64,000 nt of DNA, taken from positions 30,814,001 through 30,878,000 of the forward strand of contig OZ316892.1 in assembly GCA_973895155.1 (NCBI GenBank), in the 5' to 3' direction. Shown here one piece after another: positions 1-10,606 of this stretch (its first letter is position 1; every line of letters starts with the position of its first letter). A program made the position numbers and the translations under genes. The notes under the pieces were generated by a model. The model worked only from the letters and a program-made list of their open reading frames with translations. It searched no databases and was not told the origin of the DNA. The stretch is from Marsupella aquatica. Its lineage: Eukaryota > Marchantiophyta.

Positions 1-1957
1 GCTCTCATCTGTTTGTAGGTCAGAATAGACACTCGCAGTGGCACAAATAGAAGATACAAATCCTTCTCCATATTTGGGTGATGTCTACTATGCTCTTGAA
101 TTGCCACCTGAATCCACTGCTCGAATGCTGGGAATGGGCAGTACCCCAATGCCATGGAAGCCTCTAACCTGTAATATGTTCTCACATGACCTTTCAACAA
201 CTTCATGTATCGCTCCATAGGGTAATCCATCTGGTACTAACTGGCCCATACTGCCCTAGCTCTTCTACCACATGGATGAGGAGATGAGTCATAACATCAA
301 AGAAAGTAGGGGGGAAGTATATCTCCAAGTCACAGAGGACATAAGCAGCATCCTGCTTCAACTGCTCCAATCCTTGGGGATCCCACACTTTCCCACATGT
401 ACGGCAAAATACATTGCACAGTCGAAGAATGACATTACGGACTGGTTTTTGCATGAGACCTCTGAGGCATAGGGGCAAAATGTGTTGCATCAGCACATGG
501 TAATCATGTGTTTTCATACAGCCAAGTTTATTCTTTGTACTATGCTTCTTGAAGGCACCAGCATAGCCAGAGGGCACTTTCAAACAACTCAATCTATACA
601 AGAATGTCTTCCATTTTTCCTGTGTGCACACATAGGGAGCTTGGAACTTGAGAAGTACATTGGGATTGCTTGCATGGGGCTTCAACCAGAGGTGAGGGCG
701 TATCCCCTTCTATTGCATATCAGCTCAAACTGCTCCTGTATCTTTCTCACCCGACAAGAACTTCAGCAAGCTCTCGCAAATATTTTTCTCAATGTGCATG
801 ACGTCCACATTGTGTTTGCTGGGCTCAAATTCCTGCACTCCACAAAACAAAGAATTCAACAACAGAAACACTAATTAACCAAATAGGAGGTTTGTAACCA
901 TCATCAATCCACCATTGCTCCAATCTAACATTGCAATCATGCAGGGGCTGGAGGTGGAGTACATTACCCTCCAATACTCCAACTCCAAGTCCATCAAGGT
1001 CTGTCTTTTCGCACCACGTTTCACCACTGGATCCTCAGGTTCTCGATTAGTGGCACTTCTCTTGTCCCAATCAGCCTTTTTGGCTGCCCACCTCAGGACT
1101 TGCTCTGTAGTGACCCTCTATGGTGGGCCACAAAGCTCTGTTTTGTTGTTGAAGTGTGCAATTTGAGACCGTGTGTGCCTGTAAGGATGATCAGCAGGCA
1201 GATACCTTCTATGCCCCTGAAATTTCATACTATGCAAGGCATGCGACCACTCACTTGTCACATTTTTCCCACATGGTGTGCACCCCACATAGCCCTTTGT
1301 CACTCGTCCAGATATGATGCCATGGCCTGGGTAATCTGCTATATCCAGCAAACAAATTGCATGCAGTCTAAAGGGGTTGGGTCGAAGAAGCCCCTTCAGA
1401 ACATCATGGGCATGCGTGAATAGACACATAGTTCAGCCCAAGGTTAGACATCAATTTCCTAGCCTCGTACATATTTTTTGGAATTGAATTACCATCTGGT
1501 AACACATTTTGGCGCAGGAAGGTCAACAACTCTATCACAAATATATATTGGGAACATTGTGATCTATGTTCAACAACAACACGACAAAACCCAGCTTGGA
1601 CCAGTTTGACCCCTCATAGATAGGAATGCAAGCTTCTTTGATGTGTTTTGGGCCCCCAAACACCCACTCCCTCTCTGGTGCACCTTCCCCAATGTCAAAG
1701 TCAGGTTCAGTTGCACCGTCTCCAATGTGTGGTTGCGACCCATTGTCCTCTTCTGATTCCACTGTGTCGTAAAAAGCATCAAGGTCTTCAAAAATCTCTT
1801 GAACCATTCTTGGGACATCCATCCCACCATCCTCAGTGACTGCCTCTGCATCTCCATCTTGGTCATCCACGTTCTCATGTTGTACCCCAGCACCATCCTC
1901 TGCACCGTCTATGTCCTGCTCTATGTAGTCTCTATGCCTAGCTATATTAGAATCCAC
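1..1957 (-). pseudogene. CACTA (En/Spm) Tnp2-type transposase, decayed
   Basis: Fragments in minus-strand order match a CACTA TNPD/Tnp2 transposase. An acidic N-terminal part (1535-1957) ends near LLNIDHNVPN. The core (1118-1429) contains DIADYPGHGIISGRVTKGY, then GCTPCG and KFQGHRRYLPADHPYR. A stretch near 690-840 reads VDVMHIEKNICESLLKFL in a broken frame. A DUF4218-type C-terminal part (203-685) has KTHDYHVLMQHILP and LIHVVEELGQYGPVSTRW. After a frameshift near 230 it continues as PMERYMKLLKGHVR towards base 1. Frameshifts and stops separate the blocks, so it cannot be functional as read. Such proteins cut the CACTA terminal repeats. The element probably runs past the left edge; no terminal repeat was identified. 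Family assignment is firm, exact boundaries are not. Confidence 0.88.
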
Positions 1958-2017
1958 AAAGTCAGCTCTCCACTCTTCATCAGAGGAGTCTTCTTCTGCT
2001 GGTACATTCCAAACCCT

Positions 2018-2230
2018 CTATCGAGGGTGCCTTTCATGCCGTAGCAGGTGAAGGTGCACAGTGTTCAAACTCAACGACTTGAATCCTTGGCACTGTGTGC
2101 ATGGGCATCTCATCCTCCTACTCCTACCTTGGGCGGCCCGGGCTTGTTCACGCATCCACAATTTAGAATCATGATGCCTAATCCTAAATGGGTTGTGAAG
2201 AGGCAACCTTGGAGCCATCACTAGACACAC
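2018..2230 (-). pseudogene. Transposase-associated domain (CACTA N-terminus)
   Basis: This short minus-strand frame lies just upstream of the Tnp2 core. It reads RMRCPCTQCQGFKSLSL, then VHLHLLRHERHP. That is the C-x-C-x2-C ... H-x3-H layout of the transposase-associated domain that opens Tnp2 proteins in plants. The usual start of such proteins is roughly where this frame begins. It is out of frame with the following block, so it is read as the decayed N-terminus of the same transposase. Confidence 0.72.
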
Positions 2231-2571
2231 GCACTCAGCGCCCTGTCATTTTATTATGCAAGTGAAAAATACACTCCCTGTTAAGGATTTCACCCCCGAC
2301 TGTACTTGCCAAAAGACGTAGCATAACGTTCCAAACAAACAAAAACACAAAAAATCCAGGTGCCTGAGTCATGTACTACCTATTCTCAAGTGAATGAGAC
2401 AAAATTCCTAAATGTTTGAGGGTGTCCGCTTTCCTCACATGTACTACCTCTGCACGTACATCCATGACCATATCAGAGTCCAATCATGTACAGTCATAGA
2501 CATAGGTGCCAGGTGCGAGACCGGTGTGAGATGTCCTCATCTTACTACCACATCAAATACGAATACCAATC

Positions 2572-3114
2572 CTATTGTCGATGCCACTCAGCCCTGAGGT
2601 ACTCAGGCATGTACATTAAGTCATCAAGGTCTAAACCCCGCTTATGCCATGGTGGTCTTCGATTTGTGCCTACAAGCAGTGGCAGCAGTGCCCTCCACGG
2701 TGCACATGTTGCTACCAAGTCCCTCCACTGGGTACTAATTAGTCTATATTTGCAGATATCTTGTGCACTAGACACCACAAGAACCCTCGGCCAGACATGT
2801 GTAAGAACTATATCATCTGCCAAATCAGGCAACAAGGAACCACCTACAGCATCGTACTTGTCTAACTCATCTGCTGAAAAGTAAATGTCCTCTTCGGACT
2901 ATGCATCCTCATTCACCACAGCATTCACAACACATCCAAGGTTTGTAGGCATTATCTCGGTTGGAGCTACACTCTGTCTGGTTACCAATCCACACATGTA
3001 AGCCCAAGCAGTAGCCATGCACAATGCAACCCGTAGGAGGACCCTACATAGGGCTTGTCGGTCTGGAAGGGCCAACATACCCACCAAAGTCTTCAGCCAA
3101 ACAGAGCCCAGCAA
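2572..3114 (-). pseudogene. F-box-like fragment upstream of the CACTA transposase
   Basis: One minus-strand frame runs from 3114 to 2572 with a single in-frame stop at about 2899. After the stop it reads SADELDKYDAVGGSLLPDL, then a segment DIVLTHVWPRVL followed by ICKYRLISTQWRDLV and CAPWRAL. The pattern LPDL..DI..... W..L ...ICK.RLIS..WRDLV resembles an F-box (about 45 residues), the Skp1-binding adaptor of SCF ubiquitin ligases. No substrate-binding repeats follow. It has the same orientation as the transposase and the BRCT- and PHD-like pieces further upstream, so it may be captured host sequence or part of one old gene. F-box identity is moderate, based on pattern only. Confidence 0.45.
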
Positions 3115-3254
3115 GTAGATTCACAGTCACACCCCACGCAGCAGGAAACAACAATCACTTCAACTGCGACCAACCATGACAAGATGAGTTAGTTCAAGGA
3201 TCACATTTATTACAAAATTGTGATTTATACAAAAATATGAGGGACTCCTACTCC

Positions 3255-3984
3255 TCACTCTCTCCCACCATTGCTAAGCATACATCTCCACTGAAGCTTG
3301 GAGGGCCAGGCCTCAAAAATATCAAAGTCCCAAGCATTCTGTCGCTTCCCTGTCGCTGCTGATTCCATAAGCCAATCAGGGGAAAGCACCCAAAGATTGT
3401 TGTTCATGACAAAATCACCCACTATTGTCTTAAAGAATTTTCTGCATATTTTCATGTATGATAGACCTACAACATGAGTGGAGGTTTCTGTTAGACTCTC
3501 CTCCACTATCCCACCTAGCTCAACAACTATGGACTTGTACAGTCTGCATTTAGTCTCCCCAATTCCCTCTTCTGCAAACACACCAAACCCCTTCATAATG
3601 GTTTTTCTCTCCTTGCCATGCTCATTCATTCAATATAGCATCTGCAGTCATAGGATGGTGTCCTATGTTGACAACAGGTCCATATTGGACAGAAGCAAAG
3701 TTGGGTTTCTCTGCCCCTGCTTCATAGGCTTCCTTTTTAGCCAAAGCCTCTGCAGTGGCCTCCTCACTCTCCCACAACTCATATTGCTCAGTACTCTGTA
3801 CACACCTATGTTTAACAGAATTGGTCAGCCAAGAGACTTCAACTACTTTTAGACCTTGGTTGGTAATGGCAGAATCAATGAAGGACCATGACCACTTGTT
3901 CATCACATCCAGCCATGTCCCCAAAACAACATGTGTAGTCTGTGGAGTGATGTCCTTGACTTCAGTCCCATGGAATTCTGAGAA
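3255..3984 (-). pseudogene. Tandem BRCT-like fragment
   Basis: Two blocks on the minus strand resemble BRCT modules. The first (about 3622-3984) has HGTEVKDITPQTTHVVLG, then LKVVEVSWLTNSVKHRC, the usual sheet-helix-W pattern near the end of a BRCT. The second (3255-3629) has KCRLYKSIVVELGGIVEES, TSTHVVGLSYMKICRKFF, then NLWVLSPDWLMESAATGKR. Spacing between the G-G turn, the THVV strand and the W-x3-S helix fits BRCT. The blocks are joined by an acidic stretch with a frame change near 3625. BRCT pairs bind phosphopeptides in DNA-repair proteins. Which repair protein this comes from is not clear. An in-frame TGA lies just upstream of the first block. It could be captured host sequence. Confidence 0.5.
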
Positions 3985-4702
3985 TCATTTTTGTACGATT
4001 GGCCAACTCACTTGGGTGAACCCATAGTGGTTTGGAATCAAAATGGCTTTGATTCCAGCCAACAGAGGCGGGTGGTCAACCTTTGTACATTTCCTAGAGG
4101 CCATGTACACACACCCCACCTAATCACTGCAGACTGGAAGATAATGTGTTCACCTGATAATTGGAGGGCCCCTAAAATGCTGCATTTATAACTTGGTCCA
4201 GTCCAGTTGTCTCGTGAGTCTCTGCTCCGATTCCAAATGGGAAAAATATTGGGACAAACGTACTAGACACCTGCAAGGATGCACCTCATAGTTTGAATAT
4301 GTGCCTTCACAATATTGAAGGTGACAAGTGCAATTGTTTTGTGATGCCACATACAGATGTTGTAAATGGGCAGACATTCAATGAGAATACAAAATGTTGG
4401 TACACTTTAAGGGAATTCTCGCAAATTAAATAGCCTTGTAACTTATATGCTCATAATCAGAAGTCCTGATTTAATTTAAGCAGTGTCCTATAATTCATGA
4501 TCAAAATGATTGAAGAGTTAAAAAAGTTCCCAGAAGGCTTAAGGGGAGTTTTTGAAGGCATGTACCTAGGAACAAGTAATGAACTTAGGGTACTTGTTGC
4601 CTAAGCATCCTCTCCTACAGAGGTCCTTCTTCTCAAAATTGGAATGTTTGCAATCTCCAAGGTATCCACATCAGGTGCACTATGCAAGTACATTATTCAG
4701 GT
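3985..4702. other. No assignable gene
   Basis: This stretch lies between the BRCT-like and PHD-like fragments. Only a 63-codon minus-strand frame (4186-4377), cysteine-containing and without recognisable motif, is present. It may hold introns or decayed exons of the flanking fragments. Confidence 0.3.
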
Positions 4703-5652
4703 TCAAAGCCAAGAAATGTGATCTCTCATAGGAGTGTGCAAAGTAGGATCTATGGCATGGCGATGACAATAGAAGATCCATCGATCAACACCATGTGCAG
4801 AGTGATGATAGATGTGTCTGTCACAAGCATAGCCTTGTGCTTGACGCTCCTTCAAACAATGAAAGTGCCGCATGGTGGGACACCTAACATAGTGGACTAT
4901 GTCCACCTAGAAATCTTCATCGTGCTGACCACATGCCTTGCACTTATGAAGTGGGCAAGTTGTGGCAAGATCGGGCAAACATGAAAAACAAAAGAACCTC
5001 ACACAATATTTGTCAGGGCATTTCCTAACAAGTGGTGGAGCATCAATAGAGCCCTCACAAGACCCAACATCCCACACTGTGTACACTTAGCCTACTTCTC
5101 CAAACAATCAGTGCACATCCAGCCTCCCTGGTGTGCTGACGGGAGGCCCACCCCTGGACAGTTGTTTTCTGCAGCAAGGTCAGACTCCAGGTTGAGGTGG
5201 AAATGCCTCATGCAAGGGCCCTCACATATGGCTAAGCCCCCACCATCTTCACAAATGGCACAACAATGAGCTGCCTTTTGGAAAATCTGACGTGCAAAGA
5301 AGTTACTACCATCTAGCCCAACTACACTTGTGTTGCTCACCTCTGTCCCCCGCTTCTTGGCTCGGATTTTAGGGCGTGCCATGCCTACGCATGAGACAGA
5401 TAGTAAAATTTAGCAGAGTGCACAGACAATACAATTTAGCAGTGTACAAAAAGTATAGTGTAGCATATAGACTAGAGTGGCAATTGCTACTGCAATGAAA
5501 TGATCACACACAGATGCAAAGTAGACATACTTTTTGGTTTGTTGAGCCCACACTGAAAAGTTGGAGGCAATATCACAGCGGAGCATTCTGCTCAATTCAT
5601 CCATGGCACGACTGCTGCATCCCTCAATGGTTTGGAATGCCTTCAAGGTCAA
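4703..5652 (-). pseudogene. EDM2-like PHD/zinc-finger gene fragment
   Basis: An exon at 5382-5092 carries a PHD finger: CCAICEDGGGLAICEGPCMR, then HFHL and, after a short linker, WMCTDC. Downstream, over frame breaks and a stop, come CTQCGMLG, RKCPDKYCVRFFCFSCLPD, TCPLHKCKACGQHDEDF, then RCPTMRHFHC and YCHRHAIDPTLHTPMRDHI. This order is that of the PHD array of plant EDM2 and EDL proteins, chromatin factors that control transposon and heterochromatin marks; the last motif resembles the family's end-of-array sequence. A plausible upstream exon (5652-5541) ends at a GTATGT donor, and the acceptor precedes 5382. The methyltransferase-like C-terminal domain of EDM2 was not found. At least three lesions make it a pseudogene. 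Likely captured or left beside the CACTA element. Confidence 0.6.
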
Positions 5653-6121
5653 GGACTAGAATGAGGATGCAATTGGTGGCAAGGGAGAGGAAGCAAGTCG
5701 ACTGCAAAGCTCAAGCCGTAGAGACACCGTCATAGCAAGAGCTTCAGACCGTGCCATTAGGACAGACTTTGCACTCACAGCTTCGTCCCCCCATTCTAAT
5801 TTCTCCAACGAGTTTGCCTTAAAGCACATCCACTCGCAATTTAAGCAGATTCAGAATCATCATAGACAATAGAGTGTTCCACCATAGCGGAGCATTTTGC
5901 GTCTAAGGGCCAGCGCCGCCGTTTGAGAGATACATGCGGGAGAGAGTGAAGATGGTGGCAAGCGGAAGATGGGCTGGGATTGGACAATGGGCCAGTTAGA
6001 GGAGGATTAAGAAGCGCGCACCCCACGTTCTTGGGTGGTGGTTGGGTGGGGTTTTGTTTGATAGAAGAAGAAATCACCATTCTCTTTTGGAAGAAAGAAA
6101 ATTGCAGGAAACATTGGACGG
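5653..6121. other. Non-coding stretch, no assignable gene
   Basis: No recognisable coding similarity. Overlapping short frames on the minus strand are low-complexity and change frame. It may include upstream parts of the PHD-like gene or the end of the CACTA-linked block. Confidence 0.3.
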
Positions 6122-6186
6122 GAGAACAAGGCATGTAATAGAGAACAACAAGGCATGTAATAGAGAACAACAAGGCATGTAATAGA
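6122..6186 (+). repeat. Short tandem repeat, about 3 units of 19-22 bp
   Basis: Three direct units, the last two identical over 22 bp, each containing AACAAGGCATGTAATAGAG. The array abuts the GTACT target duplication of the solo LTR that starts at 6192, so the LTR landed at its edge. Confidence 0.85.
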
Positions 6187-8266
6187 GTACTTGTCGTGCG
6201 CCCCATGGCTCCCTAAACCCAAGAAACCCCGCAGCACAAGCTGATTCCCGCAGGTTTCGCGCTTGGCGAGGCCATTTTTGCGGCTTAGCGGCATGGGACG
6301 CTGCTAACTTCTTCCTCTACTACTATTAACATTTTACACACATATACTGGACAGATCCTTCATCGGGTCATGAGATACGTAGCCGACCTAATCTAGGCCT
6401 TCCCTTGTCTTCCCCTCCTTCTGGTTAGGTATGTTTGGATTCCGCCGCCGAAATGATCCCCAATAGGCTTGGTTAAGCCGCTAAGACCTCTCTCAGCTCG
6501 ACACATCCAACTCTCACTCCCTTGCTTACTTTCCTTTGATGTGGGCACTCTTCACACAAGTTAATGCGACACACAAATAGCAAAATGACTCCTTCTGACT
6601 GAGTCATACCATGCACTTGCCATACAAACAGTACATCTCATACACAAGCTCTACGAACTAAGCCGTGAGGCCAACTCTATTCAGCTCTTAGGCATGAGGA
6701 AACATGAATATACACAAGGGTCACTGTATGACTAACCGAGAGCTTCTCTTACTACTTGATCCCAGCCCGGCTGGTGCAACTAAAAACTTGCTAAAGAAGA
6801 GGCCCTGAGCTTCCCGCTGCCCAGGTATTTATCCTGGTAGTGGATCCGCCTAATTCTTTGCAGCGTAAGCCTAATCTACCTAACTGAATCTACCTATGTA
6901 CAGCGAGGCAGAAGTACAAGTGTGCTCTTACCAGTGGAACCACAATCCCACTAAGCTAAGTGTCAGGGCCGCCTCCTGGTCCTGATCCTAATCCTAAACT
7001 TAGAGATCTGAGCCCGCCCTGCCCACTCACGCCTCCTCCCTCCACGTCCGCCCTCCTTGAAAGGAGCGGCCCTCCACCACCGTCATGGCAGCGGTGTCTG
7101 TTCCTTAGTGGACGCCCCCAACATTTCCTCCTCAGCCACTGCCGTTGGCCCATCTACTGACAAATTACCTGCCCTTGACCGAGTCAACTCTTCATCGGCC
7201 TGACTGGGTCCACCCCCGGCTTCGGCCTCGACATTGGTTTCGGCATCAACTTCGGCCTTTGCCATGGCTTCAGCCTTTGCCACGGCCTCGGCATCCCCTT
7301 CTTCTAGGGTAGTTGGATCTTCTGCCGTGACCCTGCCTGGGGTCGGTGCTGGGTTTACCTCCTTGGTCACCTCGGCCTGTGGAGCCGCATTACTCCTTGA
7401 CCCAGAAGTTTTCCGCTTCTTCTTCTTCTCTAGTTTGGCAACTGGTCCCTTCCCCTTCCCACTTACTTCCGGCACTGGTGCAAGTGGCGCGGCTTGTCCT
7501 TCGGTCAGTACCACTCCTGGTAACTTGGTTGCCCCAATTGGAGTTGGGCCTGATGAAGCCAAGCACTTAAATAATGCGGCTTGTTTCTTCAGCCGCTCCG
7601 TTTGGTTGTCGGCTCGTCGTTGTAAGTTCTCCAGCCTCCGCGTGCTTTCCTCCAACTCCTCCTGCACCTGGTCCAGGTCCCTGTGGGCTTCCTTCAATTC
7701 TTTCTGGGATTCCTCCAGCTCCCTGTGGGCTTCCTTCAATTCCTCTTTCAAGGTAGCCCTCACCTCCTGGGTTGCTCTTAGTTCTTTGTTGAGCTCCGTT
7801 ACGATCACAGACTCCATTTTATTCATCTTGGCATAAGTCTGGTCGAGCTGGTCGTCTTTCTCCCGTAGGTCGGCCTTGAAGCTGGCCGTCAGGGATGCAA
7901 GCTCCTGCTGCAGCGCAATAATCCCTTGATAGGATTTCCCTAACTCGGCCTCCTTCTGCTCTAGGGCTCCGCGGATATCCTCGAGCTCCCCCTTCAACGC
8001 CCTTTCCCTTCTCTGGGTCTCTGCCATGGCCTGGTTGTTGGCTGTTATGTGGGCCTCCTCTGCATCCCTCAGCTCTCGCTTCCACTTCTCCCGCTCCTTG
8101 ATCGCATCGGCCAACTCTCCTTGGGTCCGCGTCAGTTTATTCTCGATAATCCGGTTATCTGACTGTGCGGTATCCAACTGGCCCTGCATGATATTAAGCT
8201 CATGCCGCTTAATCCGCAGCTCATCTTGGGCTTTCCTGGCCGCCCTCAGGTCTTCGATTTCGGCTT

Positions 8267-10606
8267 GTGACGCCAATGACATGGTCCTTATTTTGTAATC
8301 TGATTAAGTAGGTTGCTGTATGCAAGGAGTAGCTATTGATATTGCATAACAATTAGCAAGATGGCAAGAATAAGGGCAATCATGGCGTTAAGAGTAGGGA
8401 AATAAAAGCTATGTCGCGGGTGGTCGACGACCATATCTCTTTCAATATGTCACCAAATCCGGACCTGTAAAGAGCATTGGAAAGATCTGGTCAAGGCGAG
8501 TAAAATCGATATAAAACACTTGAGAAACGGAGGTGTATTAAGAAAGATACGGCCTGATTAGTGTGACGGGTTAACTTGTGGCCGGAATTAGCAGATTCGG
8601 CTTCAGTTTCGGGTTAACCCAAGCTCGGCCATGGCTTAGCTTAGGTAAGCACGGCTTCAGCTTATCTCAGGTAAGCACGGCTTCAACTTAGCTCAAGTAA
8701 GCACAGCTTCAGCTTAGGCTTAACCCGGGTTCGGGTTAGACTTAACTTGGGTTAGCCTAAACTCGGGTTAGCCTAAACTCGGGCTCAGGTTAGCATAGGT
8801 AAGCTCGGGTTCGGGCTCAGCTTAGGCTAGGTTAGCGGATAGCGGATAGCGGGTAGCGGCCTAACCCGAGACCACGGGTTAGCTCTACTCGGGTTAGATA
8901 GGATAGGTAGGTTAGCCGAACTCGGGTTAGCTATGTAACTCGGGTTAGCGCAGCAGTGAGTACCCCCTCTCGGTTGCGGGGGCATAACTCTCTGTGTATT
9001 TGACCAAATTGGCTATAATTGACCTCGTTTGAAAGAGGAGCTCAAGCCGCTTCCAACGCTGCTATCCACGCAGCAAATGGTTGAATAGAGAAATCGGGAG
9101 AGGAGGCGCAAGCTCGCAAAAACCATGGAGGAGGGCCAAATCCGAAGTACATAGCCAATTCGAGATAGAAATAAAGTTGCGAGTTAGGGTTCAGTAGTTA
9201 GAGATAGTGGCGGCTCTATTAGGGCTGGGATGGGGCTCCAGCAGCGTAGTATCCACCCATTTGGGCTCAGTATGAGAGTATATAGAGCAGCCCCCCGATA
9301 GAGGCAAGGGGGGGGACTTCAGTTGTGTGATCTCACTTAGATTGAGCAGCAGGGAGGAGCTCTATGCAAGCAAGGCTGGACTTGGACGCTGCGTGTTGGG
9401 GAGAGCTTGGTTGTGCTATTACTCAGGGAGTAATCAGCCAAGCTTCACAGCAACGGGTTGCTAGGTTTGCGAGCTGGATTGTGGCTCTTTCTAGTGGGCA
9501 GCACAACTGGGTTCTTTTCCCCCGATACAGAGCCTTGGTGATAGGTGATGTATTGGTGATTGTAAACTGTGGGGAGGATTTCAATTCGATTTGCGGTGGG
9601 CACATTAGGGAGGCTGAGATACTGATTAAGGGGCAGTAGGAGGAGCATTTACAGTTCAGTCTGGCAAGGCTACGTGATCCATGGGGAGTCCCGGCCTTTG
9701 TCTGGTGGAGAGCACTAAGGGATCTATGGCCAGATCTGAGCTTGCAGGGCAAGTGTGAGGCCAGGCCTCATTGCAGTCTGGGGTAGATCGCCGTTAGGCC
9801 TGGTACCAGCTTTGAAGTCGAGTCAACTATGCATGCGTAACTTGACGTTCTGAATTGGAGGTGTGAGATCTGTATGTGCCCCCAAGAATGAAGTGCAGTG
9901 AAGGAGGTTGAGTTCAGGATTGAGCTTGCATGGCAAGCATGGGGCTTGCGGGGCAAGCACATCACAATCTGGAGGAGACAGCCTTCGGCCCTAGTGTTCG
10001 GATCAAGTATTCTTAGTGAACTATTGTGCACATCTTTGAATCTAATTGAGTTTTCCTCTCAGGCCTCATTTCTCTCATGGATGTGTGTGTGTGTGTGAGG
10101 CAATCTGAGTGTATGATGGGACTAGCAGCGCCACTGAGAGGTGTACAGGGTGCATTGAAGCGGGCTGGGTGAGGACTGTCATAGCTCTGATTGCTGAGAG
10201 TGGAATGGCAGAGTGGTGGGGCAATGGCTTAGAAGTCCCTAAGCCGGGAATCAGTCAGGAGTCACTAGTTTATGGGTACATTCCGGCGGTGGAATAGAAA
10301 CATACCTATGATAGTAAGCATACGTATAGACCTATGCGCACCGTAGCGCTAGGCCCTGTGTGTACGGGCCCGATATGAAGACCCCTCTCACCAGAACTAT
10401 CATGAGCGCAGATCTGATCCCCAACCTTGGTTCCTTGGGATTGAGCTTGAGTGATAGAGTTTTGCTATGATAGTCTGGTGTTAAGGGCATAAATTGGTGT
10501 TTCCCGGCCTTCACAACATCCCTTCGTGATCCTCAGGTACAAGGAGATGGTTTTGGCACCCATAGTGACGTTTTTGGTGTTAAGACCCATGTCAATCGCG
10601 TGACAC
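8267..10606. mobile_element. 2.34-kb unclassified insertion with terminal inverted repeats
   Basis: It interrupts the coiled-coil frame of LTR copy A. The flanks read CGGCTT (8261-8266) and CGGCTT (10606-10611), a 5-6-bp target duplication; other copies have the site once. The left end GTGACGCCAATGACATGG and the right end, inverted, GTGTCACGCGATTGACATGG match imperfectly and continue with TCCTTA/GTCTTAA, giving about 25 bp of inverted repeat. No long conserved frame is visible inside, so it is non-autonomous. The TSD length and GTG...CAC ends do not fit hAT, Mutator, CACTA or Harbinger neatly, so I leave the superfamily open. It holds a degenerate repeat array at 8610-8955. Confidence 0.7.
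8610..8955 (+). repeat. Degenerate AACTCGGGTTAGCC-type repeat array
   Basis: Repeated units such as CTCGGGTTAGCCTAAA, GTAAGCACGGCTTCAGCTTA and GCGGATAGCGG follow each other with variable spacing. The array sits in the left third of the 2.34-kb insertion. It is non-coding. Units are not telomeric TTTAGGG, although the GGGTTAG core looks superficially similar. Confidence 0.75.

Noticed and set aside
7234-7836. 200-codon plus-strand frame in LTR copy A
   Set aside because: It is the Ser-rich shadow of the coiled-coil frame on the other strand; analogous shadows occur in all copies.
10345-10353. TAGCGCTA in the 2.34-kb insertion as a copy of the MULE palindrome
   Set aside because: Eight bases only, without the central CNG and full arms.
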